The notes: a model not told the origin generated them from the letters alone. A DNA stretch of 64,000 nucleotides from Lachnospiraceae bacterium (GCA_017624235.1 JAGANL010000047.1:1-64000); one strand, 5' to 3'; shown: positions 54,345-63,988, numbered from the stretch's first letter. A program made the numbers and translations.

Positions 54345-55679
54345 TTGGAAGCAGGATATGTGAATTTCGGCAAATACAGGAGACTGTCAGAAAAGGCCTT
54401 TTTTAAGCGTCTGGGAAAGGTTGTCAACGTGGTTGGGCTGACGATTGAATCAGCAGGCCCGGAGGCAAGACTGGGCGATATCTGTTATATCTATCCGAGT
54501 CAGGATTCGGAAGAACGGATTATGGCAGAGGTAGTTGGCTTTAAGGACAGCAAAACACTTCTGATGCCCTATGAGGCAACGGATGGAATTGCGGCCGGGT
54601 GTATGATTGAAAATTCCGGAGAGGCTTTGAAGGTAGAAGCAGGAGATTTCCTGTTGGGAAAGACACTGGACGGTCTGGGAAGGATTGTGGACAGCGAGAC
54701 GATACAGGACAGTATCAGAGCGTATGGAGCCTTCTATCGTGTGGAGGCGGCGCCACCGGATCCCATGAGTCGTAAGATTATTGATCAGGTGCTTCCACTG
54801 GGAGTCAAGGCGGTGGATGGACTGATTACAGTAGGAAAGGGACAGCGTATCGGTATTTTTGCCGGATCCGGTGTCGGTAAATCCACCCTGATGGGAATGT
54901 TTGCCAGAAACACCAGAGCAGATATCAATGTGATAGCGCTGATTGGAGAACGAGGCAGAGAAGTACGTGAATTTATAGAGAGAGATCTGGGTGAAGAAGG
55001 CATGAGACGGTCTGTTGTAGTTGTGGCGACTTCGGACAGACCGGCTTTGGAGAGAAAAAAGGCGGCACAGACAGCAACTGCTCTTGCAGAATATTTTCGG
55101 GATCAGGGAAAGGATGTTTTACTGATGATGGATTCTCTGACCCGTTTTTCCATGGCACAAAGGGAGATTGGTCTGGCCAGCGGGGAGCCTCCTGTAACCA
55201 GAGGATATCCACCGAGCGTTTATTCGGAGATGCCGAAGCTGCTTGAGAGAGCAGGCTGTGCACAATGCGGTTCTATTACGGGTCTGTATACCGTTTTAGT
55301 AGATGGCGATGATTTCAATGAGCCGATTACGGACACGGCGCGAAGCATTCTGGATGGACATATCATGTTAAGCAGAAAGCTGGGGCATAAGAATCATTAT
55401 CCGGCGATTGATGTTTTACAGAGCATTTCCAGATGTATGAGCCAGATTACAGATAAGGAGCACAAGCAGGCTGCCGGAAGGCTGAAAAATGTACTGGCTA
55501 CCTATAATGAGGCTGAGGATCTGATCAATATCGGAGCATATAAAAGCGGCAGTAATCCCAATATCGATTATGCGATTGAAAAAATCGATGCCGTTAATGA
55601 ATTTTTATGTCAGGATGTCGAAGAAAAGGTGGAGTTTGAAGAGTCAGTCAGGAGACTGGAGGCTCTGTTTGAGAAATAG
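54345..55679 (+). CDS. fliI: FliI, flagellum-specific export ATPase
   Basis: The 444-residue F1-beta-like ATPase powers flagellar protein export. Walker A GSGVGKSTLMG, Walker B LLMMDSLTRFSMAQ and GEPPVTRGYPPSVYSEMPKL are visible. The start codon is TTG at 54345, preceded by AAGGTGG with a 10-nt gap; no ATG gives a full-length N-terminus. It lies 26 bp after fliH. Confidence 0.96.
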   Translation: MEAGYVNFGKYRRLSEKAFFKRLGKVVNVVGLTIESAGPEARLGDICYIYPSQDSEERIMAEVVGFKDSKTLLMPYEATDGIAAGCMIENSGEALKVEAGDFLLGKTLDGLGRIVDSETIQDSIRAYGAFYRVEAAPPDPMSRKIIDQVLPLGVKAVDGLITVGKGQRIGIFAGSGVGKSTLMGMFARNTRADINVIALIGERGREVREFIERDLGEEGMRRSVVVVATSDRPALERKKAAQTATALAEYFRDQGKDVLLMMDSLTRFSMAQREIGLASGEPPVTRGYPPSVYSEMPKLLERAGCAQCGSITGLYTVLVDGDDFNEPITDTARSILDGHIMLSRKLGHKNHYPAIDVLQSISRCMSQITDKEHKQAAGRLKNVLATYNEAEDLINIGAYKSGSNPNIDYAIEKIDAVNEFLCQDVEEKVEFEESVRRLEALFEK

Positions 55680-55688
55680 AGGTAGCGT

Positions 55689-56150
55689 ATGGCAAGGTTC
55701 CGATATCGTATGCAGAGCATACTGGATATCAAGTACAAGATGGAAGAACAGGCCAAAATGGACTATGCGACAGCCAGAATGCGGCTGACGGAGGAAGAAG
55801 AAAAAAAGGAGCAGTTAAAGCGGCGGAAGCAAAGCTATGAGGAAGAAAGCCGTGCTGCTTTGAAAGGCAGGCTGAAGGTCAGAAAGATCCAGGAAGCCGG
55901 GGAAGCCATTTTGAGGATGGATGAGTATATTGTGCAACAGGATCAGGAAATCAGGAAAGCGCAGATCAGGCTGGATGCGGAAAGGGAAAAGCTGACGGAG
56001 CTTATGAAGGAAAGAAAAACCCATGAGAAGCTTCGTGAAAAGGCTTTTGAACAGTTCTTAGCGGAGGAAAACGCCAGAGAAAGCAAGGAAATTGATGAAC
56101 TGACCAGTTATACCTATGGACAGAAGCAAAAACAGAACCAGGGCGGGTGA
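55689..56150 (+). CDS. fliJ: FliJ, flagellar export chaperone
   Basis: A 153-residue, highly charged coiled-coil protein (long heptads from RYRMQSILDIKYKMEEQAK to LREKAFEQFLAEENARES) in the standard place after fliI. FliJ activates the FliI ring and recycles chaperones. Sequence identity in this family is low, so the call rests on RFRYRMQSILDIK at the N-terminus, coiled coil and position. Confidence 0.88.
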   Translation: MARFRYRMQSILDIKYKMEEQAKMDYATARMRLTEEEEKKEQLKRRKQSYEEESRAALKGRLKVRKIQEAGEAILRMDEYIVQQDQEIRKAQIRLDAEREKLTELMKERKTHEKLREKAFEQFLAEENARESKEIDELTSYTYGQKQKQNQGG

Positions 56151-56155
56151 AAAGA

Positions 56156-57049
56156 ATGCCGGATTTAAACGAGAATACAGCGGTCACAGATACCGCAGAA
56201 GAGAAAAAAAGAATTAAAGCTGAGAGAAAGCAGCTCAAGGCGGAGCAAAAGCAGCAGAAAAAGGAAGCGAAGCAAAAAGCAAAGGAATTGGCAAAGCAGG
56301 AAGCAGGTATAGAGGATGAAGAGGAAGGCAACGGAGTATCGGTCGTACTGATTACGCTTTTTATTGTATTGATCTGGATTGCAATTTTGTGTGTCCTCAT
56401 TAAGCTTGATGTGGGCGGTTTTGGTTCCGGTGTGCTTAAGCCTGTTTTGAAGGATGTTCCGGTCATCAATAAGATTCTGCCTACGACGGAGATGCCGGTG
56501 CAGAACGGATCTGAGACGGAGACGGAGGATGGATACGGCGGATACGATAACCTGAGGGAAGCTGTTGACCAGATTAAGGTATTGGAGCTGGAATTGGAAA
56601 AGGCGCAGAAGGATAAGCAAAGTGCCGAAGAGGATATGGAAGCCCTGCGGGCAGAGGTAGAACGTCTGCAGTCCTTTGAGGACCAGCAGGTGGAATTTGA
56701 ACGGATTAAGAATGAATTTTACAATGAAGTGATTTATGCAGAAAAGGGACCCGGAGAAGAGGCCTATCAGAAATATTATGAAGCAATCGATCCGGCAGCA
56801 GCGGAAGAGCTTTATAAGCAGGTAGTTCAGCAGGTAGAGGAGAGCGCGGAGGTATCGGACTATGCGAAGGCCTATGCTGCAATGAAGCCGGCTCAGGCAG
56901 CCGGAATCTTTGAGGCGATGACGGACAATCTGGACCTTGCAGCCAAGATACTGAATGCGATGTCGGCAGAGGACCGCGGAAAAATATTAGGTGTGATGGA
57001 TTCGGAAATAGCAGCCCGTCTGACCAAGATTATGGATCCGGAGTACTAG
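56156..57049 (+). CDS. MotE/YlxF-like flagellar operon protein
   Basis: The 297-residue protein has a lysine/glutamate-rich cytosolic start, one transmembrane helix (about 62-84), a coiled coil (about 135-185) and a C-terminal MgtE-N-like helical domain (SDYAKAYAAMKPAQAAGIFEAM, AKILNAMSAEDRGKILGVM). This layout and its position between fliJ and fliK match B. subtilis YlxF and the MotE family, thought to be a chaperone for the motor. The ATG at 56156 is chosen over GTG at 56147, which overlaps the fliJ stop. Confidence 0.8.
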   Translation: MPDLNENTAVTDTAEEKKRIKAERKQLKAEQKQQKKEAKQKAKELAKQEAGIEDEEEGNGVSVVLITLFIVLIWIAILCVLIKLDVGGFGSGVLKPVLKDVPVINKILPTTEMPVQNGSETETEDGYGGYDNLREAVDQIKVLELELEKAQKDKQSAEEDMEALRAEVERLQSFEDQQVEFERIKNEFYNEVIYAEKGPGEEAYQKYYEAIDPAAAEELYKQVVQQVEESAEVSDYAKAYAAMKPAQAAGIFEAMTDNLDLAAKILNAMSAEDRGKILGVMDSEIAARLTKIMDPEY

Positions 57050-57071
57050 GTATATTTCCTGCAAGATGTGG

Positions 57072-57100
57072 TTGGAAGAAACCACAATTTGTAGTATAAT
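57072..57100 (+). promoter_or_regulatory. Internal promoter upstream of fliK with dyad over the -35 box
   Basis: TTGGAA (57072-57077), 17-bp spacer, TATAAT (57095-57100). A 7-bp inverted repeat TGTGGTT / AACCACA (57067-57073 with 57080-57086) spans the -35 box and could be an operator. Confidence 0.55.
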
Positions 57101-57184
57101 AGAATAATAACTCGCACACAAAAAATATGTGCAGAGCTATTATATAAATCAGTACCTTGAAAACTGAAGAAAGGAGGAAAAGGA

Positions 57185-58576
57185 ATGACCAGTACATCAG
57201 TAAAAGGAGTGGAACTGTACACGGCAAATCTGGCCAGAACAGCCGGAAACGGTACGGCGAAAAAGGATGCGTTTACGGATTGCTTTACGGAAGTATGCAG
57301 CCGGAATCAGCAGAATAAACAGCCGTCGGATTTGAATACGGCAGTGAAAAAGGGCTCACAGAGCACACGGACAGAACGTGCAGTACATAATTCACTTCGG
57401 GACAAGGTGTCTTCCGGTACCGAAGAAGTAACCAATGAGGAATTACCGGAAGAAAATTTGGAGGAAGAGGTTCTGAAAGCAGTGGATGAAATCATGGCAG
57501 CCATTGCAGAGCAGCTTGGTCTGACGAAGGAGCAGGTTGCAGATACCATGCAGCAGCTTCAGATGCAGCCGGAACAGCTGCTTACCAGCGAAGGAATCAC
57601 AGATCTGATGATTGCACTTTCAGGCGGAGAGGGTCAGGTGAATTTGCTGACGGATGAAAATCTATATCAGTCGGTGAAGGAGGTGACACAGACTCTGGAG
57701 GATGTGATGTCCGGGCTGGAAACAGAAACAGGCATGGATGCAGAACAGTTAAAGGCGCTCCTTGAGAAAATGACTGAGCAGCAAAAACATCAGGAGGTTC
57801 AGCCGGCAGAGGATGAAATGGTAATGCTGAACGTGGAGAAGCCTGCGGTGGAAACAGATCGCAGCGCATTCATGACAGAATTCACAAGGGAAAAGGAACC
57901 CACCACAATAACAGGAACTGCAGCAGACCAGACACAGCAGCCGGAGCAGGTAACGCAGGTGAATGGAGCAGAGCAGAAGGAAGCATCCGGAAAGGATGCG
58001 GGAAAAGAGCAGACCGCCAATCAGGAGGGAAGCTATTTACAGCAAGTGAACGGACAGACTATGAAAGCAGATGTGGAACAGCTGGTTCAGGAATCTGTAT
58101 GGCAGGATACGGATACAGAGGAAATCATGAAACAGATTGTAGATTACATGAAGGTTCAGGTGAAAGCAGATATGACACAGATGGAAATCCAACTCCATCC
58201 GGCCAGTCTTGGAACTATCAATGTTCACATCGCAGCAAAAGAAGGTATGATTACCGCACAGTTTACCGCACAGAATGAAGCAGTGCGAAATGCACTGGAA
58301 TCCCAGGTTGTTCAGCTGAAGGAAGCCCTGAATGAACAGGGAGTGAAGGTAGAAGCGGTAGAGGTAACGATTGCAAGCCATGAGTTTGAGCGTAATCTGG
58401 AACAGAACCAGTCTGGCAGCGGACATGCGCGGGAAGAAGAAAGAAAGACATCCAAAAGGATAAATCTGAATCTGACGGGCATGGAAGAAGCAGAGCTGGA
58501 GGATATGGGAGAAGCAGAAAAGATTGCGGCGGATATGATGGCAAGAAGTGGCAATACAGTTGATTTCAGCGCATAG
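57185..58576 (+). CDS. fliK: FliK, flagellar hook-length control protein
   Basis: The 463-residue exported ruler protein has a long, low-complexity N-terminal part (Gln/Glu/Thr rich) and a C-terminal FliK-C domain: MEIQLHPASLGTINVHIAAKEG, QFTAQNEAVRNALESQVVQL and LNEQGVKVEAVEVTI. AAAGGAGG precedes the ATG. It switches export from hook to filament substrates. It is preceded by a 135-bp gap with its own promoter, unlike the tight spacing of the earlier genes. Confidence 0.93.
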   Translation: MTSTSVKGVELYTANLARTAGNGTAKKDAFTDCFTEVCSRNQQNKQPSDLNTAVKKGSQSTRTERAVHNSLRDKVSSGTEEVTNEELPEENLEEEVLKAVDEIMAAIAEQLGLTKEQVADTMQQLQMQPEQLLTSEGITDLMIALSGGEGQVNLLTDENLYQSVKEVTQTLEDVMSGLETETGMDAEQLKALLEKMTEQQKHQEVQPAEDEMVMLNVEKPAVETDRSAFMTEFTREKEPTTITGTAADQTQQPEQVTQVNGAEQKEASGKDAGKEQTANQEGSYLQQVNGQTMKADVEQLVQESVWQDTDTEEIMKQIVDYMKVQVKADMTQMEIQLHPASLGTINVHIAAKEGMITAQFTAQNEAVRNALESQVVQLKEALNEQGVKVEAVEVTIASHEFERNLEQNQSGSGHAREEERKTSKRINLNLTGMEEAELEDMGEAEKIAADMMARSGNTVDFSA

Positions 58577-58590
58577 GAAAGGAGAAAAGA

Positions 58591-59565
58591 ATGAGTTTAG
58601 TAGCACCAGTTGTAGATGGAAAAATTCAGGATACCAGTGCATCGTCCAATTCCCTTTCTGCCAGTCAGACAAAGGACAGCAACAGTACGCTGGATAAGGA
58701 TGCGTTCCTGCAGCTTTTGGTGGCGCAGATGAAGTATCAGGATCCGTTGGAGCCTACCTCCAATACGGAATATATTTCACAGTTTGCGACCTTCTCCGAA
58801 TTGGAGCAGATGCAGAATATGAGTGCAACAATGGATCTTCAAAGAGCTTCTTCGTTAGTAGGTGAAAATGTCATTTTGAAGGTAACTGCGAAAAACGGTG
58901 GAGTCAGCTATGTGACCGGCCCCGTGGATTATGTGGAAATGGAGAATAACAAGGCTTATTTATCCGTAAAAGGCAATCTGTATTCCATGGATGATCTGGT
59001 GACTGTAGTGGACAGCGAATATCAGGTAGCCTTTGATAAGGCCAATGATCTGCTGACGGATTTGTATAAGCTTCCGACCTATTCCGCACTTACGATTGAT
59101 GATATGGATGCAGTGCTTGCAATCAAGAAGACCTACAATGCCATGACAGAATATGAGCAGAGCTTCCTGACGGATGATGAAAAGACCGTGCTGACGAAGT
59201 ATTTCGACAAGATGAAGGAGCTGATGCTTGCGGCAGGCATTGAAGAGCCGGAGGAAGAAAAGAAAAAGACCATGGAGCAGATGATGGAAGAGCTTCTTGG
59301 TAAGATTGATGATCTGGTAGACGGAGTGGGAAATATTTCCGTATCAGGCGGCTCGGGTTCGGATACGACGAATCAGGCCACACAGACAGATGATCAGAAG
59401 CAGGATGATACGACGGATGAAACGAATCCGACAGATGAGACTGCATCGACAGATAAGACCACATCGGCGGATCAGCCAGAATCGTCCGAAAACAGTGATC
59501 AGACAGGAGAGTCTGGAAGCAGTAATCAGACAGGTGGGGCGGATGACAGTACAGCAGATACCTGA
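58591..59565 (+). CDS. flgD: FlgD, hook-capping protein, with long acidic tail
   Basis: The N-terminal FlgD domain is clear: DKDAFLQLLVAQMKYQDPLEPTSNTEYISQFATFSELEQMQN. A second conserved block LVGENVILKVTAKNGGVSYVTGPVDYVEMENNKAYLSVKG follows. After about 225 the sequence becomes a Thr/Asp/Gln/Ser-rich tail (to residue 324) not found in typical 140-230 residue FlgD proteins. AAAGGAG lies before the ATG. Confidence 0.9.
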   Translation: MSLVAPVVDGKIQDTSASSNSLSASQTKDSNSTLDKDAFLQLLVAQMKYQDPLEPTSNTEYISQFATFSELEQMQNMSATMDLQRASSLVGENVILKVTAKNGGVSYVTGPVDYVEMENNKAYLSVKGNLYSMDDLVTVVDSEYQVAFDKANDLLTDLYKLPTYSALTIDDMDAVLAIKKTYNAMTEYEQSFLTDDEKTVLTKYFDKMKELMLAAGIEEPEEEKKKTMEQMMEELLGKIDDLVDGVGNISVSGGSGSDTTNQATQTDDQKQDDTTDETNPTDETASTDKTTSADQPESSENSDQTGESGSSNQTGGADDSTADT

Positions 59566-59609
59566 CAGAACATCCAATCGAAACTGTGAATGAGAGAAGG
59601 AGAACGATT

Positions 59610-60005
59610 ATGAAAATTCAGAATAATCCATTCCTTTCTATTGAACAATTACAGGATCAATACCTGAAACAGACAAAACCGGCGGCGAACAGGACAACGA
59701 GTGAAGGTCTTTCATTTCAGGATATTTTAGCTACGAAGGCGGAGGAAAACGAGAAAATCAAATTTTCCAAGCATGCTTCCAACCGACTGAGTGACCGGAA
59801 TATCACATTGACCGATAATCAGCTGGAACGTTTGAGCGAAGGAACGCAGAAAGCCGGAGCGAAAGGAATCAGAGAATCGCTGGTACTCGTAGACTCTTTG
59901 GCATTCATTGTCAACGTACCGAATAAGACGGTAGTGACAGCAATGAATCAGACAGAGGCAGACGAGAATGTATTTACAAACATTGATGGTGCCGTTATTA
60001 TGTAG
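59610..60005 (+). CDS. Flagellar operon protein (TIGR02530 type)
   Basis: A 131-residue protein of the flg_new family that lies between flgD and flgE in many Firmicutes. The core KFSKHASNRLSDRNITLTDNQLERLSEGTQKAGAKG and NVPNKTVVTAM are characteristic. AAGGAG lies 7 nt before the ATG at 59610. Function unknown; export-related regulation is assumed from its position. Confidence 0.88.
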   Translation: MKIQNNPFLSIEQLQDQYLKQTKPAANRTTSEGLSFQDILATKAEENEKIKFSKHASNRLSDRNITLTDNQLERLSEGTQKAGAKGIRESLVLVDSLAFIVNVPNKTVVTAMNQTEADENVFTNIDGAVIM

Positions 60006-60085
60006 CCGGACCTTACAGGAGGCGAAGCATCCCCGACCGACAGAAGGGATGGACGGACCGCATATATGAAGGAGGTCATTCAATT

Positions 60086-61480
60086 ATGATGAGATCACTT
60101 TTTGCTGGTGTGGCAGGACTCAAAACACATCAGACAAAAATGGACGTTATCGGTAACAATATCGCAAACGTCAACACAGTAGCATATAAATCGCAGTCTG
60201 CTACCTTCAGTGATTTGATGTATCAGACAACACAGAGAGCATCCGGTCCGAATGCAGAGACCGGAACCGCAGGTACGAATGCCAAGCAGATTGGTCTTGG
60301 TGTAAAGATGGGAGCTATCAAAACCGCTATTACGACAGAGGGTGCAGCTCAGACGACAGGTGATCCTTTTGATGTCAAGATTACAGGAGAGTCCTTCTTT
60401 ATTGTAAACGGAGGAGGACAGAACGTCTTTACAAGAGATGGTTCCTTCTATGTGGATGCAGCAGGCAATCTGGCTATGGCAAGCAACGGATACAATGTCA
60501 TGGGATGGCTGCCGGATACCCAGAATCCGACGACCATTAAGAAGGATACCGTACAGGCGCTGCGTGTCATGAGCCCGGAAGCGATGCAGTATGATCCGAA
60601 GGCTACGGAGGCGGGAACGCTGTCCGGTATTCTGGATAGGAACGATCCGAATGTGGCTACAACAGACGGAAGGGTATTGAGTCTTCAGTTTTATGATAAT
60701 AAGGGTTATTCTTATACCATGAAATTTGCTATGAAGGAAATCATAGATGCGAATACAGGAGCCGTAGATCCGGGAAAATACACATTGGATTTGACACAGG
60801 TGCTCGATTCAGAAGGAAATGCGGTGGCAGACAATGCAGGGTTTGAGTTAAATCAGACAACTATTACTTTTGATTTGGACTCTGGTAAGGTAACAGATGT
60901 TAAAAATGCTGATACAGATACCTTTGAAAGCGATAAAACTACGGGTGTTTTTAATTTTACAGTAACAAATAAAACGGCAACAGCAGATGGAGGTACAGAA
61001 GGCTTCCGTAATATCAAAATAGATGTCGGCAGTGTCCTCTGGTGGGACAACGGCGGCACCTCTACCATTGGTATGGAAAAGGGCGATCCGGACGGACTCA
61101 ATGCAGGACGTAAGGTCGGCAACCTGTCCGGTATTTCCATCCAGGATGATGGTATGATTTATGCTTCTTATGACAATGGACAGAGAAGACTGCTCGGACA
61201 GATTGCCGTTGCTAAATTTGCCAATGCTTCCGGTCTGGAAAAAGCAGGAGATAATCTGTACAAGCAGACCCTGAACTCCGGTGAATTTGATGGCATCGGT
61301 GTGACGGTTGATTCGGACGGTGAGGGATATTTCTCTACCGGCGTACTGGAGATGAGTAATGTGGACTTATCCTCCGAGTTTACAGAAATGATTACGACCC
61401 AGAGAGGTTTTCAGGCAAACAGCCGTATCATTACGGTTTCGGATACGCTGCTGGAGGAGCTGACCAACTTAAAACGATAA
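60086..61480 (+). CDS. flgE: FlgE, flagellar hook protein
   Basis: The 464-residue hook subunit has the N-terminal rod/hook signature MMRSLFAGVAGLKTHQTKMDVIGNNIANVNTVAYKSQS and the C-terminal EFTEMITTQRGFQANSRIITVSDTLLEEL. The variable surface domain (residues about 170-330) is rich in aspartate and threonine. AAGGAGG precedes the ATG. Confidence 0.96.
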   Translation: MMRSLFAGVAGLKTHQTKMDVIGNNIANVNTVAYKSQSATFSDLMYQTTQRASGPNAETGTAGTNAKQIGLGVKMGAIKTAITTEGAAQTTGDPFDVKITGESFFIVNGGGQNVFTRDGSFYVDAAGNLAMASNGYNVMGWLPDTQNPTTIKKDTVQALRVMSPEAMQYDPKATEAGTLSGILDRNDPNVATTDGRVLSLQFYDNKGYSYTMKFAMKEIIDANTGAVDPGKYTLDLTQVLDSEGNAVADNAGFELNQTTITFDLDSGKVTDVKNADTDTFESDKTTGVFNFTVTNKTATADGGTEGFRNIKIDVGSVLWWDNGGTSTIGMEKGDPDGLNAGRKVGNLSGISIQDDGMIYASYDNGQRRLLGQIAVAKFANASGLEKAGDNLYKQTLNSGEFDGIGVTVDSDGEGYFSTGVLEMSNVDLSSEFTEMITTQRGFQANSRIITVSDTLLEELTNLKR

Positions 61481-61627
61481 GTAATTAGGTACATGGGCAG
61501 GGGGACTGACACAGGTCCCCTTGGTCATTATGGTGTGCTGTAGCGCACAGACTTTACAGCTGAATAGGAAAACAATGGTGCTGTCAGAAGACACACCATG
61601 GAAATAAATGGTTGTGAGGTAAGCAAA

Positions 61628-61810
61628 ATGATTGATCTTACAAGGATGAATGGCAGTGTGTTAACGATTAACGCCGAACTGATTGAATCAGTAGAGGAGA
61701 CGCCGGATACGGTCATTACGCTGACAACTGGACGGAAAATAATTGTAAAAGAAAGTAGACAAGCAGTGAAAAATTTAGTAAAATCTTATAGAAAGGACAT
61801 TTTTGCGTAA
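61628..61810 (+). CDS. flbD: FlbD, small flagellar protein
   Basis: A 60-residue protein with the family form MIDLTRMNGSVLTINAELIESVEETPDTVITLTTG and KIIVKES. The ATG at 61628 has GAGGTAA upstream; an earlier ATG at 61598 is not favoured. The 147-bp gap before it contains a G/C hairpin (61502-61519) and no promoter hexamers. FlbD function in Firmicutes is not established. Confidence 0.9.
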   Translation: MIDLTRMNGSVLTINAELIESVEETPDTVITLTTGRKIIVKESRQAVKNLVKSYRKDIFA

Positions 61811-61861
61811 AAAATCCTCGAAAAGGAGAGGTTTCTTTCGCAAAAAGGGAGGTTGGAACTA

Positions 61862-62659
61862 GTGGATTTAGCGTCGATTATTGGATTGGTAGTATGTTTG
61901 GTACTGGTTATTTTCGGTATTGTCAGTGGTGACCAGGGCTTTGCGGCATTAGGCAACTTTCTGGATTCTGCTTCTGCACTGATTACCTTTGGTGGAGCCT
62001 TCTGTTGTGTTATGGCATCTTATACGATGCCATCCTTTGTCAATGGATTAAAGAGCTTCACTCTGATTTTTAAGAGCCCGTCTTTGAATACTCCCCAGAT
62101 TATTGCAAAGATCATAGAGTTATCCAATGTGGCAAGAAAAGAAGGTCTGCTGTCTTTGGAAGAGGCGGCAGGAGACCTCGATGATGTATTCCTGAAAAAA
62201 GGAATCCTTTTGATTGTCGATGGTACGGATCCTGAGCTGGTGAGGGCTATCATGGAGACGGAATTGACCAGCGTGGATGACAGACATCGTAAGAATATCG
62301 GCTTTTGGCAGGATGTTGCAGCGATGGGGCCTGCCTGGGGTATGATTGGTACCTTGATCGGATTGATCAATATGTTAAAGATGCTGGATGACCCATCCGC
62401 AATCGGACCGAATATGGCCGTTGCATTGATTACGACCTTATATGGTTCTATTTTGGCAAACTGGATAGCTACGCCGACAGCGAACAAGCTGAAGGCATTC
62501 AATAATGAAGAGATGTTAGTGAAGGAGATTATGATTGAAGGTCTTCTGTCTATTCAGGCAGGAGAGAATCCTCGTGTCATTGAAGAAAAGCTGAAATCCT
62601 TCCTGGCACCGAAGGACAGACAGAACCCTCAGGAAGAGGGCGATGGGGGTGAAGAGTAA
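61862..62659 (+). CDS. motA: MotA, flagellar stator subunit
   Basis: Proton- (or sodium-) driven stator membrane protein of 265 residues with four transmembrane helices and the large cytoplasmic loop (SSP..., RKEGLLSLEEAAGDLDD). The conserved prolines and GMIGTLIGLINMLKML lie in helix 3-4. GTG at 61862 is taken as start because GGGAGG ends 9 nt before it; the TTG at 61853 is too close. The stop is adjacent to the motB start. Confidence 0.94.
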   Translation: MDLASIIGLVVCLVLVIFGIVSGDQGFAALGNFLDSASALITFGGAFCCVMASYTMPSFVNGLKSFTLIFKSPSLNTPQIIAKIIELSNVARKEGLLSLEEAAGDLDDVFLKKGILLIVDGTDPELVRAIMETELTSVDDRHRKNIGFWQDVAAMGPAWGMIGTLIGLINMLKMLDDPSAIGPNMAVALITTLYGSILANWIATPTANKLKAFNNEEMLVKEIMIEGLLSIQAGENPRVIEEKLKSFLAPKDRQNPQEEGDGGEE

Positions 62660-63451
62660 ATGGCCAAGAGAAAGCCGGAAGAGTCACCGCCCGCAGCCGC
62701 GTGGATGGCGACCTTTAGTGACTTGATGAACCTGCTTCTCTGCTTCTTTGTATTGCTCTTTTCCATGTCTACCGTGGATGCAGAGAAATTTGAAGCAATG
62801 GCAGAATCCTTTTCTCAGACCTTCAGTATTTTTTCAGGAGGCGCGAGTGCAATTGGAGACGGTCTCTTAATCAGTAACGGAGTCAGTCAGTTAAATGAGC
62901 TCGATCAATACATAAACAGCACAGGCAAAGCCGAGGATGTGGAAGCCGAGGATCCTGAAGCAATTGATAAAGCGGAAATGGAAAAGCTTGCCAAATCTGA
63001 GGAACTGGCAGAGAAAATCTCTGAGGCATTGGAGGAAAATAATCTGGAGGAAGTGGTAGATGTCACTTTCAATTCCCAATATGTGCAGCTTACTCTAAAG
63101 GGTGCTTTGCTCTTTGATTCGGGCAGCGACGAGCTGCGGGAGGAATCTATGCCTGTCGTATCCAAGGTGGCAGTGATTCTGGAGCGATATGCGGAAAGCA
63201 CGATAGAAATTGAAGGGCATACAGACAATGTGCCGATCCATAATGCAAGATTTGCCAATAATGATGAACTGAGCAGTTTCCGGGCGCTTGCCGTATTCCG
63301 TTATCTGGTTGAAAATACGGATCTGCAGCCTGCTATGATTAAGCATTCTGGCAGAGGTGAGTATGTTCCGGTAGCAGATAATGCAACACCGGAAGGTAGA
63401 GCGAAGAACAGACGTGTAGAGATTAAGATTTATCATACATTGAGTTCATAA
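62660..63451 (+). CDS. motB: MotB, flagellar stator subunit with OmpA domain
   Basis: Residues about 14-36 form the single transmembrane helix with the ion-binding aspartate D21 (TFSDLMNLLLCFFVLLFSMS). The C-terminal OmpA peptidoglycan-binding domain shows LLFDSGSDELREES, IEGHTDNVPI and NRRVEIKI. The 263 residues are normal. The ATG directly follows the motA stop. Confidence 0.95.
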   Translation: MAKRKPEESPPAAAWMATFSDLMNLLLCFFVLLFSMSTVDAEKFEAMAESFSQTFSIFSGGASAIGDGLLISNGVSQLNELDQYINSTGKAEDVEAEDPEAIDKAEMEKLAKSEELAEKISEALEENNLEEVVDVTFNSQYVQLTLKGALLFDSGSDELREESMPVVSKVAVILERYAESTIEIEGHTDNVPIHNARFANNDELSSFRALAVFRYLVENTDLQPAMIKHSGRGEYVPVADNATPEGRAKNRRVEIKIYHTLSS

Positions 63452-63472
63452 GGAATGTGAGAGGAAAGGGAA

Positions 63473-63988
63473 ATGAAAAAAAATATTTTATCAATCGTGA
63501 TTCTGGCATTGCTGATCGTAAATATTGCATTGACTGCGATTATGATGTTCAGTGTTACCGGCATGACGAAGAAAACAAGTGCGTTGGTGGATGATATTGC
63601 TTCCATCATCAAGCTGGATATGGCAAACGGTCTGGAGGAAGAACCGGCGGCAAGCATACCGATGAGTGATGTGGCAGTACATGAACTGCCGGAATCCATG
63701 ACAATTCCTCTGAAGATTGGAGAGGATGGAGAACAGCATTATGTAGTGGTAGCTGTTTCCTTATCTATGAATACCAAGGATAAAGATTATGAGACCTATA
63801 ATGCCAGCCTGCAGGAAAAACAGAGCCTGATTCAGAACCAGATCATTGACGTGTTTGGTTCTCATACCATAGAAGAGGCGCAGGGAAATCAGGATGCGCT
63901 GAAACGGGAGATTGTACAGAAGATTCAGGAAATGTATGATTCCAAGTTTATTTTTAATGTGAATTTCAGTGATATCAAATTCCAGTAA
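63473..63988 (+). CDS. fliL: FliL, flagellar basal-body associated protein
   Basis: The 171-residue membrane protein has a transmembrane helix near the N-terminus (KNILSIVILALLIVNIALTAIMM) and a FliL domain ending VQKIQEMYDSKFIFNVNFSDIKFQ. FliL stabilises stator recruitment. GAGAGGAAAGGG precedes the ATG. Twelve bases remain after the stop; fliM would be expected next. Confidence 0.93.
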   Translation: MKKNILSIVILALLIVNIALTAIMMFSVTGMTKKTSALVDDIASIIKLDMANGLEEEPAASIPMSDVAVHELPESMTIPLKIGEDGEQHYVVVAVSLSMNTKDKDYETYNASLQEKQSLIQNQIIDVFGSHTIEEAQGNQDALKREIVQKIQEMYDSKFIFNVNFSDIKFQ

